16,472 nt of DNA from Erysipelotrichia bacterium (GTDB lineage: Bacteria > Bacillota_I > Bacilli_A > Erysipelotrichales > Erysipelotrichaceae), in assembly GCA_009916335.1 (NCBI GenBank), contig SAAR01000036.1:1-16472 (forward strand), written 5' to 3'. Each line of letters begins with the position of its first letter. The stretch's first letter is position 1. Of this stretch, positions 4,739 to 13,327 are shown in pieces. Under the pieces are notes generated by a model. The model did no database searches, was not told the origin of the DNA, and saw only the letters and a program-made list of their open reading frames with translations. A program made the translations under genes and the position numbers.

Positions 4739-6082
4739 TTACTTTTTACCTCTTTCTTCCATTGATACATATGGTTTGTACTCCCCAACATATTTTGTTG
4801 CTGGTCGAACAATTTTACCACTATATAATTGATTTTCTAAGTTATGTGCTAACCAACCAATACTTCTTGCACAAACAAATAACAACGTATATAAATCCTG
4901 TGGAATATTTAACATCTTATAAACAAAGCCACTGTAAAAATCGACATTACTTGACACATGAATCCCTTTTTTCGCAAACATTTCTTCTTGAGCCACTTGT
5001 TCAAACAATTGATAAAAACGAAATTCTTTCATCAATCCTTTTTCTTGTGCTAATTCAGCTGCTTTTTCTTCTAATATTTCACTTCGTGGATCACTTAATG
5101 TATAAACAGCATGTCCCATTCCATAAATCAAACCACTGTTATCATAAAAGTCTTTATTTAAAATACGTTTGATAAGTAAGCGAATTTCTTCTTTATCTTC
5201 CGTATAGCCAATTTTTTCAATGACTTCTTCCATCATACCACTAACTCGTAAATTGGCACCACCATGTTTTGGCCCTTTTAACGAACCAATTGCTCCAGCA
5301 AATGAAGAATAGATGTCTGTTCCAGTAGAACTCATAACCACATTAACAAAGGTTGAGTTATTTCCTCCTCCATGATCCGCATGTAATACTAAGGCAACAT
5401 CTAATACCTCTGCCTCTTTCTTCGTATACTTTTGATCACTTCTTAACATATACAAAATATTTTCTGCAATGGAACGTTCATTGTCAATATGATGAATGAA
5501 CATACTCTGTTGATCAAAGTAATGAATCTTACTCATATAATTATAACAAATTAAACTAGGCATCTTCGCTACTAAATGTAAACCTTGATCAATAATATGC
5601 TCATTGCTAACATCATCTGGTGTTTTATCATAGGCATATAAGGTTAATACATCTTGTTGTAATTTATTCATCAAGTTGTATGTAGGTGATCTTAAGATTT
5701 TACTCTCTAAGAAACCATTCGGTAATTTGTATTTTTTAGATAGAATTTTTCTAAACAAAGCAAATTCTTCTGGATTAGGTAAAAAACCAAAAAGAATCAA
5801 AAAACAGACCTCTTCAAATAAACATGCATGATGATGATTGTGATGATTGACAATATCTTTAATATCAATGCCACGATAAATTAGTTTCCCATAATCATCA
5901 ATCTTTTTTCCATTCTCTCGATGATAACCAACCACATCAGAAATTTTTGTTAGTCCAACAAGGACCCCTGTTCCATCTTCATTACGCAAGCCATTTTTAA
6001 CTTCATATTTGGCATACCAATCTTTTTTGATTTCTCCACAAGTTTTTGATTTTTCAAATAGTTCCATTACTTTATCTTTCAT
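4739..6082 (-). CDS. gltA: Citrate synthase
   Basis: This 447-aa protein condenses oxaloacetate with acetyl-CoA to give citrate. The catalytic residues are visible as His273 (KHGG), His324 (GMGHAVY) and Asp381 (NVDFYSG). Other family signatures are LHADHGGGNNST (233-244), the CoA/substrate segment LKGPKHGGAN and a C-terminal KIVRPATKYVG. It is longer than the ~370-aa B. subtilis type because of an N-terminal extension, as often seen in Clostridia-like lineages. A 2-methylcitrate synthase role is unlikely next to aconitase and isocitrate dehydrogenase. It is first gene of the operon, and a purine-rich SD (AAGGAAGGTGG) precedes the ATG at a spacing of about 8 bases. Confidence 0.95.
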   Translation of the reverse strand: MKDKVMELFEKSKTCGEIKKDWYAKYEVKNGLRNEDGTGVLVGLTKISDVVGYHRENGKKIDDYGKLIYRGIDIKDIVNHHNHHHACLFEEVCFLILFGFLPNPEEFALFRKILSKKYKLPNGFLESKILRSPTYNLMNKLQQDVLTLYAYDKTPDDVSNEHIIDQGLHLVAKMPSLICYNYMSKIHYFDQQSMFIHHIDNERSIAENILYMLRSDQKYTKKEAEVLDVALVLHADHGGGNNSTFVNVVMSSTGTDIYSSFAGAIGSLKGPKHGGANLRVSGMMEEVIEKIGYTEDKEEIRLLIKRILNKDFYDNSGLIYGMGHAVYTLSDPRSEILEEKAAELAQEKGLMKEFRFYQLFEQVAQEEMFAKKGIHVSSNVDFYSGFVYKMLNIPQDLYTLLFVCARSIGWLAHNLENQLYSGKIVRPATKYVGEYKPYVSMEERGKK

Positions 6083-6115
6083 CTTGCAACCACCTTCCTT
6101 GTACTAGTGAGTATT

Positions 6116-6145
6116 ATTATAACACCTTTCAGTGTAAATTGTTAC
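6116..6145 (-). promoter_or_regulatory. gltA-icd promoter
   Basis: On the minus strand, TATAAT (6121-6116) is preceded by TGT, an extended -10, with GTAACA as a -35-like box 18 bases upstream. The -35 lies inside the dyad at 6133-6146. Confidence 0.65.
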
Positions 6146-6168
6146 ATTAATTTATGTAAATTTTTGCA
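6133..6168. promoter_or_regulatory. Paired operator-like dyads between gltA and acnA
   Basis: TGTAA-ATTG-TTACA (6133-6146, perfect) and TGTAA-ATTT-TTGCA (6155-6168, one mismatch) match at 12 of 14 positions and start 22 bases apart, about two helical turns. The first covers the gltA -35, the second the acnA -35 region. This is the expected layout for one regulator silencing both promoters. It does not match the CcpC sites (ATAA-N7-TTAT) that control citZ and citB in Bacillus. Confidence 0.5.
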
Positions 6169-6195
6169 GAATTTTATTCAGTAACATGATATAAT
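6164..6195 (+). promoter_or_regulatory. acnA promoter
   Basis: A perfect TATAAT (6190-6195) is preceded by TGA, an extended -10. A TTGCAG lies 20 bases upstream, too far for an ideal -35, so the extended -10 probably carries most of the strength. Confidence 0.7.
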
Positions 6196-6225
6196 AGAAA
6201 ACGTATATGTAAGGAGGAGAATATA

Positions 6226-8139
6226 ATGGCAACATTAAGTGAAAAAATATTAAAAAGTCATCTTGTGGAAGGTGAATATATAAAAGGAAAGCAAATCGGC
6301 ATTAAGATTGATCAGACATTGACACAAGATGCGACAGGTACAATGGCTTATTTACAGCTTGAAGCAATGGGCATTGATAAGGTGAAAACAGAATTATCAA
6401 TTAGCTATGTCGATCACAATACTTTACAAAGTGGATTTGAAAATGCTGATGATCATAAGTACCTACAAAGTGTAGCGAATGCGTATGGTGTTTATTTTTC
6501 TAAACCAGGAAATGGTATTTGTCATCAAATTCATTTAGAACGCTTTGCGGCACCAGGAAAAACATTATTAGGAAGTGATTCTCATACCCCAACGGCAGGT
6601 GGTATGGCAAGTATTGCAATGGGTGCTGGTGGTTTAGATGTCGCTTGTGCCATGGCAGGAAAACCATTTTATTTAACGGCACCAAAAACGGTGAACATGA
6701 TCTTAACAGGTAAACTACAAAAAGGCGTTTCTGCTAAAGATATCATCTTAAAAGTATTATCGATGCTTAGCGTAAAAGGTGGTGTAGGTAAAATTATTGA
6801 ATATAGTGGTGAGGGTGTCAAAACACTATCTATTCCTGAACGTGCAACAATTTGTAACATGGGAGCAGAACTTGGGGCAACCACTAGTATTTTCCCAAGT
6901 GATGAAATCACATATGAATTTTTAAAGAAACAACATCGTGAAGATGTGTATGTTCCTTTGTGTGCCGATAAAGATGCTTCTTATGATGAAACATACACGA
7001 TTGATTTATCGACATTAGAACCAATGGTAGCTATGCCACATTCTCCTGATAACATTAAAACAATCAGTGAAGTAGAAGGTTTAAAAGTCGATCAGGTAGC
7101 GATTGGTTCTTGTACTAATTCTAGCTATATGGATTTAATGAATGTCGCAAATATCTTAAAAGGAAAAACCATGCATCAAGATGTAAGCTTAGTGGTTTCG
7201 CCAGGAAGTAAACAAGTATTACAAATGATTAACAAAAATGGTGCATTGAGTGATATTATTGCCAGTGGTGCTAGATTGTTAGAAGCAACTTGTGGTCCTT
7301 GTATCGGTATGGGACAATCCCCTATTACAAACGCTTTATCCCTTCGTACATTTAATCGTAACTTTTATGGAAGAAGTGGTACTTTAAGTGCAAAGGTCTG
7401 TTTAGTTTCGCCTGAAACGGCTGCTGCAAGTGCTTTACATGGTTGCATTAGCGATCCTCGTAAAGAAGTTTATGAAAGTACTTTACAACCAGAAACATAT
7501 ATCATTGATGATCGTATGATTATCGCTCCAGACAATGATAAAAGCAAAGAAATTGTGCGTGGTCCAAACATTAAACCATTGCCTATTAATACACCATTAG
7601 ATCAGCAGATTCATAAACGTGTGATGATTAAAGTGGAAGATAACATAACAACCGATCATATTGCACCTGCTGGGGCAAAGGTTTTGCCATATCGCTCTAA
7701 CATTGAAAAAATATCAGAATTTATTTTTATGAATGTAAAAGCAAGTTTCCATGATGATTGTTTAAAACATGGTGGTGGATTTATTGTCGCAGGAGCTAAC
7801 TATGGACAAGGATCAAGTCGTGAACACGCTGCTTTAGCACCTATGTATTTAGGTATTAAAGCGGTCATTGCTAAAAGCTTTGCCCGTATTCATCGTGCTA
7901 ATTTAATTAACTTTGGTATTTTACCATTAACCTTTATGAATGAAGCAGACTATGACACAATTGATGAAATGGACGAATTGCATTTAGATCATTTAGATCA
8001 AATCAAACTAGATACACCATTAACAATAAAAAACATCACCAAAGGTGTTACTTATCAAGTTGCTCACCACTTAACACAATACGATATTGATATTATCAAA
8101 GAAGGCGGTACATTAAACTACATTAAAAATCATCAATAA
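6226..8139 (+). CDS. acnA: Aconitate hydratase
   Basis: This 637-aa cytosolic 4Fe-4S enzyme isomerises citrate to isocitrate. Cluster cysteines are Cys296 (GSCTNSS), Cys356 and Cys359 (TCGPCIGMG). Further signatures are LLGSDSHTPTAGGMA (114-128), the swivel-domain ANYGQGSSREHAA and FARIHRANLINFGILPL. The length (~640 aa) and domain pattern fit the shorter, mitochondrial/IPM-isomerase-like aconitase group, not the ~900-aa IRP-like AcnA, so the symbol is used loosely. GGAGG lies 8 bases before the ATG. It is transcribed alone, divergently from gltA-icd, and links their two reactions. Of 15 arginines, 13 use CGN codons, unlike the AGA-rich kinase at the left end. Confidence 0.94.
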   Translation: MATLSEKILKSHLVEGEYIKGKQIGIKIDQTLTQDATGTMAYLQLEAMGIDKVKTELSISYVDHNTLQSGFENADDHKYLQSVANAYGVYFSKPGNGICHQIHLERFAAPGKTLLGSDSHTPTAGGMASIAMGAGGLDVACAMAGKPFYLTAPKTVNMILTGKLQKGVSAKDIILKVLSMLSVKGGVGKIIEYSGEGVKTLSIPERATICNMGAELGATTSIFPSDEITYEFLKKQHREDVYVPLCADKDASYDETYTIDLSTLEPMVAMPHSPDNIKTISEVEGLKVDQVAIGSCTNSSYMDLMNVANILKGKTMHQDVSLVVSPGSKQVLQMINKNGALSDIIASGARLLEATCGPCIGMGQSPITNALSLRTFNRNFYGRSGTLSAKVCLVSPETAAASALHGCISDPRKEVYESTLQPETYIIDDRMIIAPDNDKSKEIVRGPNIKPLPINTPLDQQIHKRVMIKVEDNITTDHIAPAGAKVLPYRSNIEKISEFIFMNVKASFHDDCLKHGGGFIVAGANYGQGSSREHAALAPMYLGIKAVIAKSFARIHRANLINFGILPLTFMNEADYDTIDEMDELHLDHLDQIKLDTPLTIKNITKGVTYQVAHHLTQYDIDIIKEGGTLNYIKNHQ

Positions 8140-8143
8140 ATCT

Positions 8144-8180
8144 AATGCTTTATAATCAAGTGCGATTATAAAGCATTTTT
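8144..8180 (+). terminator. acnA terminator
   Basis: A perfect 14-bp stem AATGCTTTATAATC/GATTATAAAGCATT with an AAGTGC loop and a TTTTT tail begins five bases after the stop codon. Confidence 0.95.
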
Positions 8181-8220
8181 ATGCTATGATTATATTGTAA
8201 AGATTTTGGGGGTGAAAAAA

Positions 8221-9399
8221 ATGAAGAAAAGAAAAATACAAAAGAAAAGACTAGCCCTATTATGTACTCTATGCATTGGTGTAGTTGTACTACTTACTAC
8301 AATTACATTTATGCTTATTAAGCAACAAACAATTACTTTTTATATTAATCATAAAGAAGCCACCCAGTTGAAAAATACTGTTGCTTACAAAAAAGATATT
8401 GATTATTCTATAAAAGCCATTCAACTAAGTGCTAAAAAAGGCGACAAAGATGTAAGTGAACAAATTAAAGTAGAACCTATTACTATTAATGAGCTAAAAA
8501 CATATAAAATAAAATATCATTTAGAAGAGCAAACATTTATTTATTATATGAAAGTAATAGATAAAGAGGCACCTGTAATCAGTGGTGAAACCAGTGCAAC
8601 AATTACACAAGGAGAAGATTTTAATATTTCTTCCCTTAATTTGAAAGCCATTGATAACTTTGATCAAGATATTAGTGGACAGATTACTTGTGAAGGAAGT
8701 GTGGATCATCAAACTGCTGGTGAATATACTTTACACTTTACGGTAAGTGATTCTTCGCATAACACAAGTGAATGGCAAGCGATTATTACTGTAAAAGAAA
8801 AGGTTAAAGAAGAAATAAAACAACCTGTCAATAACAATACAAATACACAAGTAAATACAACGAGTAATGTGGTTAGTAATCCAAGCGATATTACTGTATT
8901 AATTAATAAACAAAATAAATTGCCTGATGGATACAGTCCTAGTGATTTAGTAAGTATCGGTGGTAATCACTATTTGCGAAGTGAAGCTGCATCTTCTTTA
9001 AATCAAATGCGTCAAGATGCAAATAATCAAGGAATCCCCTTAAATGTGGTTAGTTCCTATCGCTCGCAAGCATATCAAACAAACTTATATAATAGCTATT
9101 ACGCTAAAGATCCTGTGAATGCTCCTTATTATAGTGCCTTACCTAGAACAAGTGAACATGAATTAGGACTAGCCATTGATGTTAGCTATGATTATGCATT
9201 ACATGCTGACTTACACAATACAGCACTTGGTCAATGGCTTGACGCACATGCTCATGAATATGGTTGGATATTGCGTTATCCTTATGGAAAAACAAATATC
9301 ACAGGGTATACTTTTGAAGCATGGCATTATCGCTATGTTGGTACTGCTTTAGCGACACAATTAAAAAGCAGTGGTTTAACTATGGAAGAATACTATTAA
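8221..9399 (+). CDS. Membrane-anchored VanY-type D,D-carboxypeptidase with Ig-like domain
   Basis: This encodes 392 residues from the ATG at 8221, which has GGGGGTG at good spacing. A basic N-terminus and one hydrophobic segment (~11-33) place the rest outside the cell. An Ig-like/DUF5011-type domain spans about 115-193 (APVISG...YTLHFTVSD), followed by an Asn/Thr/Val-rich linker (~200-222). The C-terminal peptidase M15B domain has SSYRSQAYQ, SEHELGLAID and EAWHYRYVG. Zn ligands are His313, Asp320 and His369, with Glu366 as catalytic base. The family trims the terminal D-Ala from peptidoglycan stem peptides. No van regulatory or ligase genes are nearby, so general wall maturation is likelier than a glycopeptide-resistance role. 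It stands alone between two terminators. Confidence 0.9.
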   Translation: MKKRKIQKKRLALLCTLCIGVVVLLTTITFMLIKQQTITFYINHKEATQLKNTVAYKKDIDYSIKAIQLSAKKGDKDVSEQIKVEPITINELKTYKIKYHLEEQTFIYYMKVIDKEAPVISGETSATITQGEDFNISSLNLKAIDNFDQDISGQITCEGSVDHQTAGEYTLHFTVSDSSHNTSEWQAIITVKEKVKEEIKQPVNNNTNTQVNTTSNVVSNPSDITVLINKQNKLPDGYSPSDLVSIGGNHYLRSEAASSLNQMRQDANNQGIPLNVVSSYRSQAYQTNLYNSYYAKDPVNAPYYSALPRTSEHELGLAIDVSYDYALHADLHNTALGQWLDAHAHEYGWILRYPYGKTNITGYTFEAWHYRYVGTALATQLKSSGLTMEEYY

Positions 9400-9402
9400 C
9401 TA

Positions 9403-9451
9403 AAAATATCCTCTTAACAGCAATCATCTTTGATGTTTAAGAGGATATTTT
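9403..9451. terminator. Bidirectional terminator between the VanY and DHHW genes
   Basis: A perfect 15-bp stem AAAATATCCTCTTAA (9403-9417) with TTAAGAGGATATTTT (9437-9451) lies between two convergent genes. It has A residues on the left and T residues on the right, so it can serve both strands. Confidence 0.9.
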
Positions 9452-9452
9452 A

Positions 9453-10574
9453 TTATTCAGCTTTTATAGAAAGAAGTGCATCATCACTAAAGAACGTATT
9501 CATATTATATAGAAATAATACATCACTAATCTTTTCATCTTTCATTAAGGTATCAATATCCCCATAATAGTAACGAGGATCAACAATGACAATTTCACTA
9601 TAATACGGTAATAAAAAAGGAATAAAACAGTTTGCATAGCTGTCTTTAAAAACGATTAAACGTTTATCTTCATTAGCAGTGGTATTGATTTTGATAAGTG
9701 GGTGATTTCCACCAAAATAAACACCATACGCATCACTGTCTAATTGCTTATCTAAATCATATACACTCGTTGTTTTTTGCTTGCTCTCTACATAATCGAC
9801 TACATAATCCACATTTTTTTCTTGAGGAATATATAAAGAAATACGATCTTGATAAGGAAAATATGTAATCTTATTAGCTAAGGTTCCACGAAATTGATCA
9901 TTACTCGTATAAATGTCATACGCAATTTCATCTTTTCCTAAAAAAGCATCTGCGACATATTTTGCAGCTAACGTTGTCCAATGATGATCACTTTTATAAA
10001 AGATGTATTCATCTTTATGTTCTTCTAAAATACTTAATGCATCTACTGTATGAATCGTTTCATCAAGTAATTGATAAAACTGTTCATAACTAGCTGCTTG
10101 ATTTACACCAACAGCTCCATCAGGCAAATTCTCTTTATAAATTTCAATCTTGTTAGGAACAAGAATAAAATTAAAATTAAGATTAGGATAGCGTTTTTTA
10201 AACTCATTCACTGTATTGGCATATTCCTTTTCAATATTTGCTTGATGATGATCCACTTTTTGAATGAGCATATCTTTTGCGACATATACATCTTGAATCA
10301 AACGAATCCCCATCTTTAAATCAAAAAATGTTTTCATTTGTGCCCATCTACTACGGTTAGGGAATTGATCACTCACATAATTTTCAAAGTTTGTCTGGTA
10401 GTTTTTATTTAAAAATGTCGCTAAATCCATTTCAGGTTTTGTTTCTAAAGATCTATTTTCCGTTTCTGAATAGGGTTCATCTGCACAAACAATTTGCATA
10501 ATAAAACCAACAAACAGCGTAAAGCAAAATAATGCACCTACCCCAAAATTTCTTGATACCTTTTTTAAGTTCAT
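9453..10574 (-). CDS. DHHW family exported protein, partner of the MBOAT acyltransferase
   Basis: This encodes 373 residues from the ATG at 10574, with AGAGGTG 6 bases upstream; an in-frame GTG further up lies inside that SD. It has a basic N-terminus and a hydrophobic segment (~11-30) ending near CADEPYSE, a signal peptide or anchor. NRSLETKPEMD (~40-50) is typical of the group, as is the name-giving SDHHWT at about 195-200. A later KDSYANCF region resembles the SGNH-like fold of AlgJ/AlgX. In alginate and related systems such proteins take the acyl group delivered by the MBOAT and place it on the polymer outside the membrane. It is the last gene of the four-gene unit, 15 bases after the MBOAT stop. 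Confidence 0.88.
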   Translation of the reverse strand: MNLKKVSRNFGVGALFCFTLFVGFIMQIVCADEPYSETENRSLETKPEMDLATFLNKNYQTNFENYVSDQFPNRSRWAQMKTFFDLKMGIRLIQDVYVAKDMLIQKVDHHQANIEKEYANTVNEFKKRYPNLNFNFILVPNKIEIYKENLPDGAVGVNQAASYEQFYQLLDETIHTVDALSILEEHKDEYIFYKSDHHWTTLAAKYVADAFLGKDEIAYDIYTSNDQFRGTLANKITYFPYQDRISLYIPQEKNVDYVVDYVESKQKTTSVYDLDKQLDSDAYGVYFGGNHPLIKINTTANEDKRLIVFKDSYANCFIPFLLPYYSEIVIVDPRYYYGDIDTLMKDEKISDVLFLYNMNTFFSDDALLSIKAE

Positions 10575-10589
10575 GCACTTCACCTCTCT

Positions 10590-11975
10590 TTAGAATGCAA
10601 AATATAAAAATGATTGATAAGATGAACTTATCATAAAAGCGATACTTAATAAGAATACAATAAAGACAACGATCATATTTAATAGATAAAACACTTTATT
10701 GTAATGATGATTCAACAAGATATTTAAAGAACGAATCAGTGGGGTTGCCCCAATGATACCAATACATATATAGAAGAAATACGTTTTGAAGTAAAAAGTT
10801 ACCCCACTTGTTGTAAGAACATTAAAATTAAACATACTGTTCAAAATTTGACAAGCACTGCTTATATCTTCACTAAAGAATAATACCCAACCAATCATAA
10901 CGACAAACATTGTAATCAGATGATTAAATAATGCTGGTACTCTTTTTTGCACTTTATACCATACATATTTTTCAAAGATGAGTAACACACCATAATACAA
11001 CCCCCATACAATAAAGGTATAATTTGCCCCATGCCATATTCCTGTCAATAACCAAACCACTAAAATATTGACAATATGACGAATGGTGGAAACACGATTT
11101 CCGCCTAAAGAAATATACACATAATCTCTAAAGAAGTGGCTTAATGTCATATGCCATCGACTCCAAAAGTCCTTGATTGACTTTGCCATATAAGGATAAT
11201 TAAAGTTTTCTGGTAGTTTATATCCAAACATATTACTTAACCCCATTGCCATATGCGAATATCCACAAAAATCAAAATATAACTGTAATGTATAAGCAAG
11301 GGCCATAAACCAACTACCTGCCATAGATAATGGTAAAGTTTGTAAAGATACAAATAATACCCCAAATGTATTGGCTAAAATAACCTTTTGTGCAAGTCCA
11401 ATAATAAATTTTTTCGCTCCTACACTAAATAGCGAATAAGACGTTGAATGGTTTTTTAACTGCTCTTGCATCATGGGATAAGTAGTAATTGGTCCCATGA
11501 TTAATTTAGGAAAAAACGATACAAATAATGCAAAATGGAGAACATTTCGCTCTGCCTTTGTGCGTCCTCGATAAATATCCACAAGATAAGAAAGCAAAGT
11601 AAACATAAAAAATGAGATTCCCAGTGGCATATCAAAAATACGATACGCAATACTTGTATGCGTTAGTGAAAATATCGTTTCTAATGTAAATGCATAATAT
11701 TTAAAATAAAATAAGATAAATATATTAAAGATGATTACTTCAATAAAGAATAATTTTCGCCCTTTTTTATGAGGATTCTCAAGCATAATAGCAAATAGAT
11801 AGTTAAGCAAGATTAACCCTAGTAATAAAAAGATATAAACAGGCTCTCCCCATGCATAAAAAATAAGACTGGCAATTAATAAAACATAGTTTTGACATTT
11901 CTTTGGTAGAACAAAATATAGCAATAAGACACATGGTAGCCATGTAAAAACAAAAAATAATGTACTAAATGACAT
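10590..11975 (-). CDS. MBOAT family O-acyltransferase (AlgI-like)
   Basis: This is a 461-aa polytopic membrane protein with roughly ten or more hydrophobic segments. It carries the MBOAT core: KDFWSRWHMTLS (~268-279), RDYVYISLGGNR (~283-294) and the invariant histidine in TGIWHGANYTF (His315). The family passes acyl groups, mostly acetyl, across the membrane to an extracytoplasmic acceptor. The start is the ATG one base after the DUF4358 stop (TAG T ATG); an in-frame TTG upstream has no good SD. An AAGG about 12 bases upstream is weak, so translation is probably coupled. The acceptor polymer cannot be read from the window. Confidence 0.93.
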   Translation of the reverse strand: MSFSTLFFVFTWLPCVLLLYFVLPKKCQNYVLLIASLIFYAWGEPVYIFLLLGLILLNYLFAIMLENPHKKGRKLFFIEVIIFNIFILFYFKYYAFTLETIFSLTHTSIAYRIFDMPLGISFFMFTLLSYLVDIYRGRTKAERNVLHFALFVSFFPKLIMGPITTYPMMQEQLKNHSTSYSLFSVGAKKFIIGLAQKVILANTFGVLFVSLQTLPLSMAGSWFMALAYTLQLYFDFCGYSHMAMGLSNMFGYKLPENFNYPYMAKSIKDFWSRWHMTLSHFFRDYVYISLGGNRVSTIRHIVNILVVWLLTGIWHGANYTFIVWGLYYGVLLIFEKYVWYKVQKRVPALFNHLITMFVVMIGWVLFFSEDISSACQILNSMFNFNVLTTSGVTFYFKTYFFYICIGIIGATPLIRSLNILLNHHYNKVFYLLNMIVVFIVFLLSIAFMISSSYQSFLYFAF

Positions 11976-11976
11976 A

Positions 11977-12438
11977 CTATTCAAATGCCTTATTGAAAGC
12001 AAGGGAAATTTTTTCCGCTTGCTTAGAAACGATGCAGATTACATAATTGCCTCGTTCTTCTACCTTTGCTTTTTTTAATAACTTTGTCTGTTCTACTCCA
12101 TACCCCTCAAAACTTTTTATCTGTTTTTGAATATGAGCTTGTGCTTTCTCATAAAGCATTGCCCTTTTTTCATCATCACTTTGTCTAATTAATGTAATTT
12201 CATCGACATTAATATAGGAAATCGGTCCATAGGATAAATACGATTCCATATCACTTTCCATAATCTCATAGGAACTTTTTACAATTTTAATATCCTGCAC
12301 ACTCATCTGATCACTAACATACCCCTTTAATAAAGTTGTTAATGTTTGTATATCCACATCTTTTTCTACTCGTAGAAAAGGAAGAAACAAAGCTCCTATT
12401 ATTAAAACAGGAATTACTATTTGTATTATTCTTTTCAT
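11977..12438 (-). CDS. DUF4358 domain protein
   Basis: This encodes 153 residues with one N-terminal hydrophobic segment (~4-21) and no lipobox cysteine. The rest is a small extracytoplasmic domain: ESYLSYGPISYINVDE in the middle, then a long helix (~88-110) ending in IKSFEGYGVEQ, and a C-terminal GNYVICIVSKQ strand. This pattern fits DUF4358, whose members usually sit with MBOAT, DHHW and SGNH genes in Firmicutes, as here. The biochemical role is unknown. The SD AGGTG overlaps the stop region of the SGNH gene, and the gene starts 8 bases after it. Confidence 0.75.
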   Translation of the reverse strand: MKRIIQIVIPVLIIGALFLPFLRVEKDVDIQTLTTLLKGYVSDQMSVQDIKIVKSSYEIMESDMESYLSYGPISYINVDEITLIRQSDDEKRAMLYEKAQAHIQKQIKSFEGYGVEQTKLLKKAKVEERGNYVICIVSKQAEKISLAFNKAFE

Positions 12439-12446
12439 TTCAACAC

Positions 12447-13202
12447 CTACAATCCTGCTATATTGGCCATATTATTCGCCCACAATGCATAATAGCGATA
12501 ACGAGGATGAATCCCATCAAACTCATATTTTTCGCTTAATTGATCTAATATATAATGATTATCAATATAAATACAATCATACTTCTTACATAATCGCTCT
12601 AACTCTTTATTAAAATCTATATAATTAGCATAGAGTGGATTTTTCGCAATTGCACTCTCTGCCATCGGTAAGATTGCATTAATATATAATTTAGTATTAG
12701 GCAACATGCTTTTTAGCTTTTTGATCTTCTCTTCATAAACTGCACTAAAACGATTAGCATCTCCTCGCCAATATCCTATGTCATTTAGTCCATACGCTAA
12801 AAAAATACCTTTAGGTGCTTTTTGTACTAATGCATTAATTTCATCATCAATCGTATCTATTCTTGCCCCTCGTTTACCAATGCAAATCGTAGTATCAAAA
12901 ATACCATAACTAAGTAAGCCTTCCACAATGGAATCTCCTAGAATCATATAATCGCTAAAACGATAAGGCAAATCATCGCTCGCTTGCTTATTTATTAAAG
13001 CCAAACTACGCTGCTTTAAGTTTATTTTTTCTTCTACTTTATTAATATCTTCTTTTTCCTGTAAAGTTAATAAAGCTCTTGTTTTATCAACATCTTTCCC
13101 AAATACTTTTTCTTCCTTAGGGGCGATAAAATAAAATAACATCAACACGCTTAAAAAGGTAGACATTATAATGACTGTGATATTAAAACCATGCTTTTTC
13201 AT
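12447..13202 (-). CDS. Membrane-anchored SGNH/GDSL hydrolase
   Basis: This encodes 251 residues. It has an N-terminal transmembrane segment (~7-27), a charged, probably coiled linker (~38-66), and an extracellular SGNH domain. Block I is ILGDSIVEG with nucleophile Ser91, block II the Gly of GKRGAR (~109-114), block III GLND with Asn140, and block V DGIHP with Asp229 and His232. The catalytic set is complete, so it should be active as an esterase or acyltransferase. At the head of an MBOAT-DHHW operon it could remove or transfer acetyl groups on the same polymer. GGGAGATG precedes the ATG by about 9 bases. Confidence 0.88.
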   Translation of the reverse strand: MKKHGFNITVIIMSTFLSVLMLFYFIAPKEEKVFGKDVDKTRALLTLQEKEDINKVEEKINLKQRSLALINKQASDDLPYRFSDYMILGDSIVEGLLSYGIFDTTICIGKRGARIDTIDDEINALVQKAPKGIFLAYGLNDIGYWRGDANRFSAVYEEKIKKLKSMLPNTKLYINAILPMAESAIAKNPLYANYIDFNKELERLCKKYDCIYIDNHYILDQLSEKYEFDGIHPRYRYYALWANNMANIAGL

Positions 13203-13229
13203 CTTAATTCATCTCCCTAATTTACATTT

Positions 13230-13238
13230 ATTATACCA
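13230..13238 (-). promoter_or_regulatory. Extended -10 promoter of the acylation operon
   Basis: The minus strand reads TGGTATAAT, about 30 bases before the ATG. The best -35 candidate, TTTCAG at 17 bases, is weak. This promoter would serve all four genes. Confidence 0.6.
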
Positions 13239-13280
13239 TATCTCAAGAATAACTGAAAACTGCTAATTTTCACATGCAAA

Positions 13281-13318
13281 AATAAATATATCCATACTAA
13301 ACACAGGTATGGATATAT
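13281..13318 (-). terminator. Bactofilin terminator
   Basis: ATATATCCATAC/GTATGGATATAT, a perfect 12-bp stem with a 9-base loop, is followed on the minus strand by TTATTTTT. It begins ten bases after the bactofilin stop. Confidence 0.8.
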
Positions 13319-13327
13319 CATTTTTTG

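Noticed and set aside
4762..5172. 136-aa plus-strand ORF
   Set aside because: It lies antisense inside citrate synthase, with no SD and no recognisable protein.
8221..9399. Glycopeptide-resistance vanY
   Set aside because: No vanHAX, vanRS or related genes are nearby; stand-alone VanY-type carboxypeptidases with an Ig-like domain are common housekeeping enzymes.
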